A stretch of 64,000 nt of DNA from Stictocephala bisonia. Lineage: Eukaryota > Arthropoda > Insecta > Hemiptera > Membracidae. The stretch lies in assembly GCA_035578905.1 (NCBI GenBank), contig JAQJVL010000322.1:62001-126000 (forward strand). The letters run 5' to 3'. Positions 9,214-19,515 of the stretch are shown piece by piece. Every line of letters starts with the position of its first letter. The stretch's first letter is position 1. Under the pieces are notes generated by a model, which was not told the origin of the DNA, did not search any database, and saw nothing but the letters and a program-made list of their open reading frames with translations. The position numbers and the translations under genes are program-made.

Positions 9214-12200
9214 GATAAAGATAGGACAATTGAACTTACAAAATTCAAAGCAATCAACCTCTGAAGTCAGTGACATCTTCTTAAACAACGACCTGTCGTT
9301 CCTTCTTGTTCAGGAGCCTTACTCGTGGGGAGGCAAAATAAGGGGTCCAGGACTTCAATTTCAAATATTGGGAAATTTGAACGAGCGCCCATATTCGGGC
9401 ATTATATGCAAAAAGGATTTTACAATACAACAACTCCCTCACTTGGGAAGCACTCACTTCACTGTGTCCCAGATCTCTCTATTTGGCGACAACATATATA
9501 TGATATCTGCTTATTTCCAATTTGGCCAAGACATAGCGCCTTACATGGATAAATTAAAATTAATAATGAGTGGTCTAAAAGACAAAAAGGTGCTCGTTTG
9601 CTTGGATGCAAATGCTAGATCGACTGCATGGCATAATGAATATACAAATGAAAGAGGCGAACAACTAGAGGAATTCCTCCTTGAACAGAATTTCCATATA
9701 ATCAATCAACCAGGTCAGCCTTCCACGCACGAGGAAGGTGGAAATATTGATTTAACCTTGGCTTCCCCACAACTGGTCTTACAAATCACCAACTGGAAGG
9801 TGCATCTAAACGAAAGTTCAAGTGACCACAGATTGATAACACTTGAAGTAATTTCGACTGACCAAACAGGGCGAATCCCACCAAAGGGATATAATGTCAA
9901 AGGAGCGTCCTTTGAACAACTTAATTCAACCTTACTTGCCCAGATTAATGCCACTATCCCACCTCTGAATCCAAAAGAAAAAGCTGAGAGTTTTCAAAGA
10001 ATGGTGGAAATCTCATGCAAAACGACACTTAGGAAGCGCTCAACCAAGTTAAAGAAGGTTCCCTGGTGGAACCAAGACTTGACAAAGTTAAAAAGAGAAT
10101 TGTATACCGCAAGGAGACGATTTCAACAATGTCCTCCTGGGCAATACAAACAACTACTAGCGGAGAGGCTCAGGGTAAAAAAGAATGCTTACAAGTCCCT
10201 AATTAAGAAATCTAAAATCGATTCATGGGAAACCTTTGTCGCTAATAGCATAAACGATGACCCATATAGCATTGTCTACAAATTGGGGACAGGAAAGATA
10301 GAAAACAAAACAGCTCTAATATCCATTGAGAAGGAAGACCAAACTCATACCGAAACATCGGATGAATCTCTAAGGCTGTTAATGGACCAGCTTCTTCCAG
10401 TAGACACTGTCGATGATGAGACAGATGAACATAGATCGGTGAGACAACAGCTAACCGTAAAATACAATAATCAAAATATCGAGTCTCCTTTTACTACAGT
10501 AGAATTAGACAATGCTTTAAGAAAATCAAAGTCGGGAAAATGCCCAGGACTGGACTTAATCCCAATAGACGTAATAAAGAACTTTAATGAAGAAATTAAG
10601 GGGATTCTGTTAGGAATCTATAACGAATTATATGATGAGGGGCAATTCCCGCAGATCTGGAAAACGGCTAGAGTTTCCTTTATTCCCAAATCTGTAGACA
10701 AAGACTTAAGCAAACCCAAAAGCTATAGACCAATCAGTCTCCTTCCGGTATTAGGGAAGATTTTTGAACGCTTAATCACTAACAGGATACTGGATCAGAT
10801 ACATGACAACAAACTTCTTAGTCCCGGACAGCACGGATTCCTAAAGGGCCGAAGCACAATCACTGCTATATCGGATATTATTTCAACCATCAGAAGTTCA
10901 ACAAACAAACACGTCATTGGAATTTTCCTCGACATAAGTGGTGCCTTTGATGGGGTCTGGTGGCCCGGTGTGCTTAAGAAGGCCAGGGAAATCAACCTTT
11001 CATTTAAGGCGTACAACACTATTGAATCTTACCTGTCCGAAAGAACCCTTCTTGTAACCAACAACGACGCAGAAATAAGGAGGCCTGCCTCCAAGGGTTG
11101 CCCTCAGGGATCAATAATGGGACCCCTCTTCTGGCTTATGATCTTTGATGATCTTTTAAATAAAGACACTCCTGAAGGCGTACATATTGTTGCATACGCG
11201 GATGACACAGTGGCGTTGATTGAAGGAAGATCCAGAATTGACTTGGAAAACAAGTTTAATTCACTGAAAATCATCCTGGACAAATGGGCAATAGATGTAA
11301 AATTAAAATTTGCTCCAGAAAAGTCAGTCGCAGTTCAATTCAAGGGCAAATTAAGAGGACGGGACCCAATCCTGGAATTAAATGGAGTTAAGATTCCTTT
11401 TAGGGCCAGCACTAAGCATTTGGGAGTGATCCTTGACAGTTCTCTGCTATTCATAGAGCATGTAAAATATGCCGCAGCCAAAGCCAAAAACACAATGGCG
11501 AAAGTTACCAGAGTAGCCAGATTAAAATACGGGGTTAAAATAAAACCCATAATGAAACTATATAACACTGTTTTCATTCCAATTCTCGCTTATGCTGAAG
11601 AAATCTGGCAACATAGACTTCAACATACATTTATAAGAAGAGCCTTAAGATCAGCACAGGCCGGCACGCTCAGAGCGATTTTCGGATCTTACAGAACCAC
11701 TTCCAACGATGCAATCTTTGTAATAACAGGGTGCCCACCTCTCGACTTTCTAATAAAAGAAAGGGTCACTTTCAGAGCAAAGAAAAGAGGCGAGATTCTT
11801 CTAACCCCGGATCAAATAAAAGAAGAAACAAATGCCAGATGGCAAAATGAATGGTTAACATCTACCAAAGGAAGACATACATATGGAATCTTCCCGGAGG
11901 TTAGAAGACAGGAAGACCTCGCATATCTCCCTGACAGACACCTAATCCAACTGGTAACGAACCATGGAGCTACAAGACAATATCTATCAAGGTGGAACCT
12001 TGTGCCTTCTCCAAATTGTGACTGGTGCACTGACACCGTAGAAGACGTAGAGCATGCAGTACTCAAATGCCCAAAATGGCAAATGCATCAAACCAGGCTC
12101 ACACTGGTACAGACAGTAAGAGATGCACAATTGAGATGGCCGCCATCAATAGCTGAGGTTCTATCAACCAAAGAATTAAGAAAAGCGACCTCAGACTTGA

Positions 12201-12238
12201 TAAGTGACATATCTTCAGAACACTCAAATTTGACATAG
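9203..12238 (+). CDS. R1-clade LINE ORF2: endonuclease and reverse transcriptase, intact
   Basis: A 1011-residue polyprotein for target-primed reverse transcription. The N-terminal apurinic-type endonuclease (about 1-215) shows QEP with Glu38, LDAN with Asp135 and Asn137, and SDH with Asp208 and His209. The RT (about 430-780) has YRPISLLPVLGK (508-519), QHGFLKGRST (543-552), DISGAFDGVWWP (Asp577), KGCPQGSIMGP (631-641) and the catalytic YADD (665-668). The C-terminal knuckle is C939-x2-C942-x8-H951-x4-C956. The ATG at 9203 was chosen because it directly overlaps the ORF1 stop. No stop or frameshift is present, so the copy is young; its lost promoter and most of ORF1 make independent mobility unlikely. 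Insertion in a fixed satellite position suggests that its endonuclease has sequence preference. Confidence 0.93.
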   Translation: MENKIKIGQLNLQNSKQSTSEVSDIFLNNDLSFLLVQEPYSWGGKIRGPGLQFQILGNLNERPYSGIICKKDFTIQQLPHLGSTHFTVSQISLFGDNIYMISAYFQFGQDIAPYMDKLKLIMSGLKDKKVLVCLDANARSTAWHNEYTNERGEQLEEFLLEQNFHIINQPGQPSTHEEGGNIDLTLASPQLVLQITNWKVHLNESSSDHRLITLEVISTDQTGRIPPKGYNVKGASFEQLNSTLLAQINATIPPLNPKEKAESFQRMVEISCKTTLRKRSTKLKKVPWWNQDLTKLKRELYTARRRFQQCPPGQYKQLLAERLRVKKNAYKSLIKKSKIDSWETFVANSINDDPYSIVYKLGTGKIENKTALISIEKEDQTHTETSDESLRLLMDQLLPVDTVDDETDEHRSVRQQLTVKYNNQNIESPFTTVELDNALRKSKSGKCPGLDLIPIDVIKNFNEEIKGILLGIYNELYDEGQFPQIWKTARVSFIPKSVDKDLSKPKSYRPISLLPVLGKIFERLITNRILDQIHDNKLLSPGQHGFLKGRSTITAISDIISTIRSSTNKHVIGIFLDISGAFDGVWWPGVLKKAREINLSFKAYNTIESYLSERTLLVTNNDAEIRRPASKGCPQGSIMGPLFWLMIFDDLLNKDTPEGVHIVAYADDTVALIEGRSRIDLENKFNSLKIILDKWAIDVKLKFAPEKSVAVQFKGKLRGRDPILELNGVKIPFRASTKHLGVILDSSLLFIEHVKYAAAKAKNTMAKVTRVARLKYGVKIKPIMKLYNTVFIPILAYAEEIWQHRLQHTFIRRALRSAQAGTLRAIFGSYRTTSNDAIFVITGCPPLDFLIKERVTFRAKKRGEILLTPDQIKEETNARWQNEWLTSTKGRHTYGIFPEVRRQEDLAYLPDRHLIQLVTNHGATRQYLSRWNLVPSPNCDWCTDTVEDVEHAVLKCPKWQMHQTRLTLVQTVRDAQLRWPPSIAEVLSTKELRKATSDLISDISSEHSNLT

Positions 12239-12648
12239 CTTTAACATTAAATTTCATATTATAACACCTAAAACGAAGGACGCAATAGATAGTAGCCCGC
12301 CGGTTCCGGGATTTATCCCAACCTAGGGACGGAAACGCCAAAAGGCGGCTAAGTAGCGGGATGCGTCCGGATCCGTCAGTCAAATGACTGTATTGACGAT
12401 CGTAAATTTTTGTAAATATTGGACATTGTAAATAGTATAGATATAAATTTTAATAATATTAATTAATTAAGAAGAACATTAGCTCTAGCCTCCCTACCAA
12501 AACCAAAGAAATTATAAATAGAATGACAATATTAACATACAATATTAATCAAACAGACACAGAAGAAATAAAAGGGAAGCACCCTGGTATGTCTACTGAT
12601 TGGTACGGGGTATTAGGCTAACTAATGAAAAAAAAAAAAAAATGAAAA
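12239..12648 (+). other. 3' untranslated region and tail of LINE copy 2
   Basis: Matches the copy 1 3' UTR over its length. The GC-rich island lies at about 12295-12390, with stems CGCC-AAAA-GGCG at 12336-12347 and CAGTCA-AA-TGACTG at 12377-12390. The loop-closing bases of the second stem differ from copy 1 but pairing is kept. The tail is an interrupted A run ending ATGAAAA before GTAC at 12649. Confidence 0.7.
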
Positions 12649-12930
12649 GTACAGCCGTGGTGCCGAGCCGGACATGGCAGCGCCGCACCACGCATTACGG
12701 CCGTGGTGCCGAGCCGGGCATGGCAGCGTCGCACCGCGCAGTACGGCCGTGGTGCCGAGCCGGGCAAGGCAGCGCCGCACCGCGCAGTACGGCCGTGGTG
12801 CCGAGCCAGGCATGGCAGCGCCACACAACGCAGTACGGCCGTGGTGCCGTGCCGGGCAAGGCAGTGCCGCACCACGCAGTACGGCCGTGGTGCCGAGCCG
12901 GGCAAGGCAGCGCCGCACCACGCAGTATGG
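12649..12930 (+). repeat. 46-bp satellite array, block 3 (about 6 units)
   Basis: Units begin at 12649, 12695, 12741, 12787, 12833, 12879 and a last partial one at 12925. They share the TGCCGAGCC subtype with the right end of block 1. The array ends about 30 bases before the right terminus of the TTAA element. Confidence 0.94.
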
Positions 12931-12962
12931 GACTACTTTCGCCACCACAGCGAATGTGTTAA

Positions 12963-15170
12963 ATTTAGCTAAGAAATGTAATAGGTACATATTAGAAATC
13001 AGTACTTTTTATTTAAAATGAATATTAACATTTTGAACAATATTAAGAATATTTTTATCAATAATGAGCCTATGTACAATATCAGGCTCAATTGACTCCT
13101 AATTCACAGTTTCTGCGTGACATTAGCAGAAACTCGTGGCCTCGCAGCCATTGATTGTTCAAGTAACAAGAGAAACTGAATTTTTAACATTGGGTTAACC
13201 TTAAAATGTATAGCATTTCTAAATTCTGAGGTTCGTAGGATCATGATGTATTGTGGTAAGATTGCACTCAAAATTGCTAATGTAATAATCAATAAACTAA
13301 TAAATGGTTTAAACATATTATATTCAACGCTCTTTCTACCTTAATGTAAATGTTCCATTTTTATTACGATTTCAGCTGTCAAACAGATATTTATTAAGAC
13401 CACTGTTATTTTATAGCTTTTAAAATGTATAAAGTTAATAAAATGTATGTATATATATTTAATTAGGAAATAATTTTCACTAAATCTATTACAGTAATAA
13501 AACTACCTAACACGTACATATGAAATTGAATCCGACAAAACGGAATGTTAAATATAAAATAAAGTCTAAAATACCTTTGTGTACATTACTTTGTGTTCAG
13601 TACTTCAGTAACTTACGGGCTACATGGCTTAGTACATTTAATTTATCTTTTTTCTAAGTTAGCATGTTTGTGACACTAAATGTATAACGTATCTTTATTT
13701 TGTTTAACCAAGCCCCATCACTCATTGCCCCTCAACCAACCAGGGCTATACTTTACATTCATTACAATTAGTCACATACTGTGTTACAGCACTTGTAATC
13801 GAATTAACCAATCAGTGGTGGTTGTGATCCATGTATCGATCAACGTTATCGAACATTGCGATTAGAGCTTTATAGATGTTGGTGCTTATGCTCAATTATG
13901 GTTATTTCGTGGATTTTATTTATTGTAGACCAACGGTTACAAACTTTTTAACACTTTCGATGTATTTTATTTCCTCTTTTTTATTTTAATAAGTTGCTAA
14001 ACACCTTTTTTCGACAAGTCTGTATTACGTATGACCTACTATACGTCATTATTGTATTATTCTTTTCCTACAATATATTTGTTGTGTAATTTTATGCTTA
14101 AGTAAAATTGTAAATCTGTTTTATTTAATAGTTTAATACAATAGAGTGAGGACAGTTTTTTTCATATTAAAATTATCTTATTAAATGTAATAATTATGTT
14201 GGTTTTCTTGTTATTGAGTTATTTATGTCTATTTTATAGTTTATAACATATCCATTTATGAAGTTGTTCTCAATGGCAATATGAATTACAAAAATTATTT
14301 AACAATCGCATATTGTTAGAGACTTCAAGTAATACACTAATTGTTTGTTATCTAATTTAAAATTTGCCATAAACTTGTATAGATTATTGGTTTTCTGAAA
14401 TAAGAAAATAATAATGTAACATATAAAAACTAGGCTATAGTCTATAAAGCCCGGTCTTTGTAAGAGTATTCGTTATTTTGATAAATATTAAATTCAATAC
14501 TTTTTAATGTGTATGTTAAGACCCACACACAACATTATATCAAGAATTATATCAGAAGTGAAAAGGTAAAAATAATTCTTTGTTTATTAAAATAGTCTGC
14601 GTTAGTATAAGTTTTTTCATGAAAGAAGGTAAAAGAAAATTACTTTTTAATATCCAATTTATTAAAATTTTAAATCTAAACATCTGCAATGGAATTTGTC
14701 AGTTTCTAAATCTATATTACTACCTAAAACATCGTAACAATAGATGGCTCCTTTCATCTTTTTTCGTAACATCAATAAAGCTGTCTTTAAAATGTATCTC
14801 AACTCTGCTAAGAAGATGTGATATCCATCCTAATTATTTGAAAAGGCTCTACCAAAGCACACGTAGACCATAGGAAGTTCAGATTATGGTCGTTCCTAAT
14901 ATGGACACCTTACACCGGAGAGTCTACCCAGTACAAAAGTAAGTACTTAATAATGAAATGTGCTGTATTCTTATAAATTATTTTAAATTACTGTATAAAA
15001 GCACATGTGGTCCCTAGCAAGACCGTATTTCTATCACTCAGAGTTTGTACAAATTACACAAAAAAGGATCTATCCAATACTTAAAGTTTGTAGTGCAAGA
15101 CTCATCTCAATTATTTTAAAAAGGTGTATGTCAACCAACTAGTTGTTATTCCGACCACTCTCGGTGTCAA
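12963..15170. other. Unassigned AT-rich stretch
   Basis: No recognised gene or repeat. Weak open frames occur: 13104-13316 (minus, hydrophobic N-terminus) and 14580-14873 (plus). Their compositions look like chance frames in AT-rich DNA. Confidence 0.5.
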
Positions 15171-15173
15171 CAC

Positions 15174-15187
15174 CTTTCACGTGAAAG
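15174..15187. promoter_or_regulatory. Palindrome containing CACGTG
   Basis: CTTTCACGTGAAAG is a perfect 14-bp palindrome around an E-box core. It lies just upstream of a tRNA-like promoter pair, so it may belong to a SINE. Function is unknown. Confidence 0.25.
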
Positions 15188-15194
15188 AGCCTAC

Positions 15195-15245
15195 CAAGTA
15201 GCTGAGTTAGTACACAATGACACCGTTTTGTGAGATTCGATCCAA
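15195..15245 (+). mobile_element. Possible tRNA-derived SINE head
   Basis: TAGCTGAGTTAG (15199-15210) resembles an RNA polymerase III box A and GATTCGATCC (15234-15243) resembles box B at a suitable distance. No acceptor stem or A-rich tail was identified, so this could be an old SINE head or coincidence. Confidence 0.3.
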
Positions 15246-17334
15246 AATATACACAAGTTTATCAAAGATTAAGCGTAAGTGTTATCATACTTTATACAAA
15301 TATTAAATTTAATATAAAAAACGTTGAAATCAAAACATAAAGTTGTATTTAATTTGATAAACAAATCGTTTTCCACGTTATGTATTCATAGTGTAGCTTG
15401 ATCGTCTGTTATTCATATTAGGTCTGGCAAGCCCGTTATCCTCAAACATAATGTAGCCCAAGCCGTTAACAGCATCTGATATTTACGAGGGAAGGAATAG
15501 CTCGGTTCATTATTATCACCGCAGATGAAATACCTTATCTATGAATAAGTTATATACGATTTAAGTGGAAAATGTTATGTTCTGTGGTCAAAAATGTTGT
15601 CATAAGGTGATTTTCAACTAAATTGAGAACCTGTATTTGTATATGTAATTACTCGTGTTGGTTTTTATTTTTATTTGTTTTTATATGCTCATTTTAAAAT
15701 TAAAGAATTTATATTGTTATAACTTTTCTGTGTTAAAATTTGGTACGGACATCCTATTTGGGTTTATTTTGAGCTTAAATAAGGGATATATTATACATAA
15801 GCATGTGATGGGTATTGTGGGCATATGAATGTTATTATTCATTTAAATAATATTGTTTAGTGTTTTGGTTTTATTGAAATTAAAACGTTATTGGCTCCCA
15901 TCACAGTACATATATAAAATGTAAAACATGTGTTTTAGTTCTCCTCTAAAATAGCCACTATCAAGAGGGGATAAAAGCACTACAGTAATACGAGATTTTA
16001 TTATAAATATCTGTGAAAAAAATAGGGGCTAAAAATAATTCAACAAAGAAGTTTTGTTCTGAATAAAGGTAAAGTAACAAAATTACGTTATCTTCTTATT
16101 ACGAATAAAACAAACGAGTAAAACATTTTGTATGATAATAAATAAAAGCTCTTAGTTTTTAAGAAGTCCTTTAGGTTCTTAGAGAGAGGAACACTGATAA
16201 AACGCCACTTTATTTACAAATAACTTACAATCGTATAATTTTATAAATATAAGGAGGAAAGAAATAGTTATTTGTGAGACAAAACATTTTCTTCAACTGC
16301 GGAGTGGAATTTAAATATCTGATCAATGATTGAAAAAAAGAAGGGAACTTTACAAACGTACATTTTTATTTTCTCGTGTAATCATTGAATGGAGAATTTT
16401 GATTTTTTTACCGTATTACAATATATATTGTAAATCACTGTATGTTATATAATATCAGCAAGTTTTTATGCCAAATATTATATTATATACATCCTATTAA
16501 ATACCTGAAATTGATACATATATTTTCAGAATTAATTAAATATTGATTCTTATTGAAAATTATAATAACTATAAGATGTCTTTAGAAATTTTTTTGAATA
16601 AAAAATATTTATTCAAGAATAAAATATATGTTCAGCTTATTTTATTGAACATTGATTATTATTTATTCCATATACACTTAAAATAAACTCAATGGTCGGT
16701 TAGTAAAAATATTTATTGATCTAATATTTTTCATTAATCACTTACTCAGTCTCTTTCATACCTCAGCAAATAGAAGAGTGAGTCATATCAGCGAGATTAT
16801 CATCTTCTTTAGTGTTATATTGACTAATATTTGTGATATAAAGTCTTAATAGCTTCACGTTATACGTCAGCTGATGAAACTAGTTTCAAACTGAGCCATT
16901 GCAACGTAATAAATGTAGTTTAACTGTAAATAAAAATACATTATCTAACAATAATATGAGTCTAAAATCTTGTATTGTAAGACTACGTATATATTTCTAT
17001 TGAAAACTCAAGTGTGTTATCAATAGTGTACGAAAGATATAAATAGTACAGAAATGACGTATAAAAAAAATATGTAAACCTATTTATTTATAGCAACAAT
17101 AGTTTACACTGCAAAACTTTCTTTTTTTTTTTTTTTGAAAATTTTAAAATATAATACTTGTTTCAGTTTACCACAAAAATGAAACCCAATTTTGCATTAT
17201 TAAAACACAAGCTATGTATGGAAGCTATGAAAATAACTTACGTAATATTTACAAAAATGATTATAAAATGAATTAAAGGAATGTCTAAAATTCTTGCAGA
17301 AATATAATATTAAAACAGAAACATACATTATTAG
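15245..17334. other. Unassigned AT-rich stretch
   Basis: No gene, array or element recognised. A slightly GC-richer patch at about 15390-15540 has no clear reading frame. Confidence 0.5.
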
Positions 17335-17430
17335 TCTATGTAGACCAGATCAATAGTCTATGAGAGATGGACAGAGTAAAGTTAAGGAGGATATCAGCCT
17401 CTACTTAAAAAAAAAAAAAAAAAAAAAAAA
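17335..17430 (+). mobile_element. 3' end of tRNA-type SINE (family C) with poly-A
   Basis: The segment ending AGGATATCAGCCTCTACTT before an A24 run (17407-17430) matches the 3' end of the 18.8-kb SINE (AGGAGATCGGCCTCTCCTT before its A-rich tail). The promoter part is absent, so this is a 5'-truncated copy. Confidence 0.55.
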
Positions 17431-17680
17431 GTTTACTGCCAGTGTTAATGTATATACATAATTGAACGTGATGTACATTTGCAAAATTATCACTATATTA
17501 TTACATAATAGTTCCTTCTACAAACATGAATGTTCAGTTTTGCAAATTTTTGTTCATTTAAAAACATGTAAATGTTATAAAAGTTAACTTCTTCAAAAAT
17601 ATTCATGAAAATAATGTTTCAAAATAATTATTTTAACGTTGATCACAATAATGATTGATTTGCAACAGTATGACGTCTTA

Positions 17681-17682
<2 letters not shown>

Positions 17683-17753
<71 letters not shown>
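17683..17753. repeat. (AT)n microsatellite, about 35 units
   Basis: Uninterrupted AT dinucleotides. Such runs can extrude cruciforms and are prone to length change. Confidence 0.97.
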
Positions 17754-17756
<3 letters not shown>

Positions 17757-18800
17757 CTTCCTTTAATTAATTATTTAATGTAGTAATTAGTAATCGCTAC
17801 TAAAACCTACTACAAAAGAGTAATATGCATTTGTAAACTAATTTATAATCTATTTTATTTTCAAAGTGTTAAAAATTTAACTAATTTGATCTTTCTTTTT
17901 AGCTTTTCCAAATAAATAGTAAAGTTCTTAAAATTTTTAAATGAAAACTAGAATATGTTACGTCAAGTATATATGACTTTATATTCATATGTTTTTGACA
18001 AGCCTAGTATTTTTTGATATGAATACAAAACAATTAAACGTAATGCAAATGTATTATATGTAATATGTAAAAATATTATTTTGTTTTAGTTTAATAAACT
18101 GTGGTAACCAACCATACTCAGACAAGATGAATTTCCGAAGAAATGGAACTAAGGATATACTAACGATATTTTATACCTAGCAGTTATCAACCAGGTTGGA
18201 CATTATTTTCATTCCTTTTATCCTAATGATGTGATGATGGTAAATGTAGCTTATCAATATCAAAAATAGTCATTTATGATTTTTTTTAACTCAATTTATG
18301 ATGGCTAGTGTTCATTTAATTTGAAGATAGTAATAATCATTTTTAAAATAATGCATTAAGTAAATGGATTGATTTTTAATTAAGTCAGATATTACTACTT
18401 CACTTTGCTGAAGCAGATATGATTGAAACATTATCTCTAGTCATATTTGAAAATAGTATGTTAGTATATAATGAAATATTCTCTCTTAAAACTACGAGAA
18501 AGTTAGTAAATGAAAAACGAAAACACATTTTTTACAAGGCATTACTATATAATTAATACTACATACTAAACAATTTTATTACATAGCTTTACCTAAACAA
18601 TATTTTAATTATTGGCTTAGCCAATGATTTACTTTTTATTGTTTAATTTAGTTTATCGTTTTACAATTACTTATTAAATAGCATATTAAAATATTATCAA
18701 TATAATCACAATATATAATGTTATCTGAGCAGTTCTGGTTAAATTATATAACAAAAAATAAACCATGATAAAATATAATTATATATTGTGTTTGAGATGT
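17754..18800. other. Unassigned AT-rich stretch
   Basis: Nothing recognised beyond general AT richness. Confidence 0.5.
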
Positions 18801-18801
18801 G

Positions 18802-19009
18802 GGCGAAACGATAGCCGAGTGGTCTAAGGCGTCAGGACTTTGAACTTGGGTTAGAGATAGCGCTGGTTCGAATCCGGCCTAGACTGAAAGATTTATCAGT
18901 AATATTCACCTTCTACTATACTGGTTCGCCCCCATACTCTGTCTGGATAAGTTCCTCACACAGATCAGGAGATCGGCCTCTCCTTAAAAAAAATAAATAA
19001 ATAAAAAAC
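18802..19009 (+). mobile_element. tRNA-derived SINE, family C (best copy)
   Basis: The head has box A TAGCCGAGTGG (18812-18822) and box B GGTTCGAATCC (18865-18875), the spacing and sequence of a class II (Ser/Leu-like) tRNA. There is no matching acceptor stem, so it is not a working tRNA gene. An unrelated body follows, then an A-rich tail of AAAT units (18985-19009). The intact promoter boxes suggest a fairly young copy. Confidence 0.8.
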
Positions 19010-19344
19010 TTTTTAATTAATAAAATTACAAAAATGAAAGATTATAAAAATGTCTAATAAACTTAGATAACCTAAATAGTTCTTAATAAACAAACCCCCA
19101 TCAAGTAATTAGTCAAAGTGCTTATATTTTTACATATCAAAAACTATTCAGATTTACAACACTTTGAAAATGAAACAAAATTTAAATCTTAAACTATTAT
19201 AATATTGTCAAATGTATGATTGTTGTTAAATATAATATTTTTGTATTCCACTTAACAATCATAGTTTTTATTAGTATTGTGGAATGTTCTTTATTTAGTT
19301 TACACAGTTATCATTTGGATTTACATATCATTATTCACAAAATA

Positions 19345-19515
19345 ATAATGAGCTCAATGAGCCATTGGTAGAGTAGATTAATGTGTCAGGAATTTGATCC
19401 TGAGTTAGAGGATACAAACCTTGACTGGAAGTTGTATTAGTAATATTAGCCTTGTACTGAACTGGTATTCCCCATATCTTGTTTACAAAAAACCTCGGAC
19501 ACAACAATAAAATAC
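19345..19515 (+). mobile_element. tRNA-derived SINE, family C (old copy)
   Basis: Aligns with the 18.8-kb copy through GTCAGG, TTGA, GGTTAGAG-like and ATTAGTAATATTAGCCTTGTACTGAACTGG-like segments, but the promoter boxes are degraded. It ends in an A-rich region near 19510. Confidence 0.55.

Larger units (their letters stand above)
9090..12648 (+). mobile_element. R1-clade LINE copy 2 with complete ORF2
   Basis: A non-LTR retrotransposon truncated in the last part of ORF1 but with a full ORF2, 3' UTR and A-rich tail (about 12627-12648). The clade call rests on ORF2: apurinic-type endonuclease, the R1-type RT block DISGAFDGVWWP, RPASKGCPQGS, and a C-terminal CCHC knuckle. Its 5' flank GTACAGCCGTG (9079-9089) and 3' flank GTACAGCCGTG (12649-12659) share an A found in no other of the roughly two dozen satellite units. 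This indicates a target-site duplication of about 11 bp. Confidence 0.92.
5982..12962. mobile_element. Putative TTAA-type (piggyBac-like) element enclosing satellite and LINEs
   Basis: The left side has TTAA (5982-5985) followed by CACATTCGCTGCAGG. The right side reads CACAGCGAATGTG followed by TTAA (12959-12962). Inverted, both ends share TTAA plus CACATTCGCTG, a 15-base match, which fits a TTAA target duplication and an 11-bp terminal repeat as in the piggyBac superfamily. Subterminal inverted motifs are present on the left (GTGACG...CGTCAC around 6000-6019 and TGACG...GTCA around 6043-6060). No intact transposase remains. The interior is a 46-bp satellite array with two LINE insertions. 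The inference rests on the matching ends, because I cannot align it to a complete family member. Confidence 0.55.

Noticed and set aside
9715..12383. Minus-strand open frames across LINE copy 2
   Set aside because: Antisense shadows of ORF2.
7200..12648. LINE copies belonging to Jockey or I clade
   Set aside because: The DISGAFD..WWP block, KGCPQGS context, ORF1/ORF2 overlap and C-terminal CCHC with fixed-position insertion fit the R1 clade better. A tree would settle it.
12600..13021. Overlapping open frames at 12.6-13.0 kb
   Set aside because: Same satellite artefact as above (block 3).
13104..13316. Small secreted peptide gene on the minus strand
   Set aside because: The hydrophobic N-terminus resembles a signal peptide, but AT-rich DNA makes hydrophobic frames often and no cleavage site, cysteine pattern or family match was seen.
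18802..18890. A genuine tRNA-Ser or tRNA-Leu gene
   Set aside because: Boxes A and B are good, but there is no pairing acceptor stem and the sequence runs into a SINE body with an A-rich tail.
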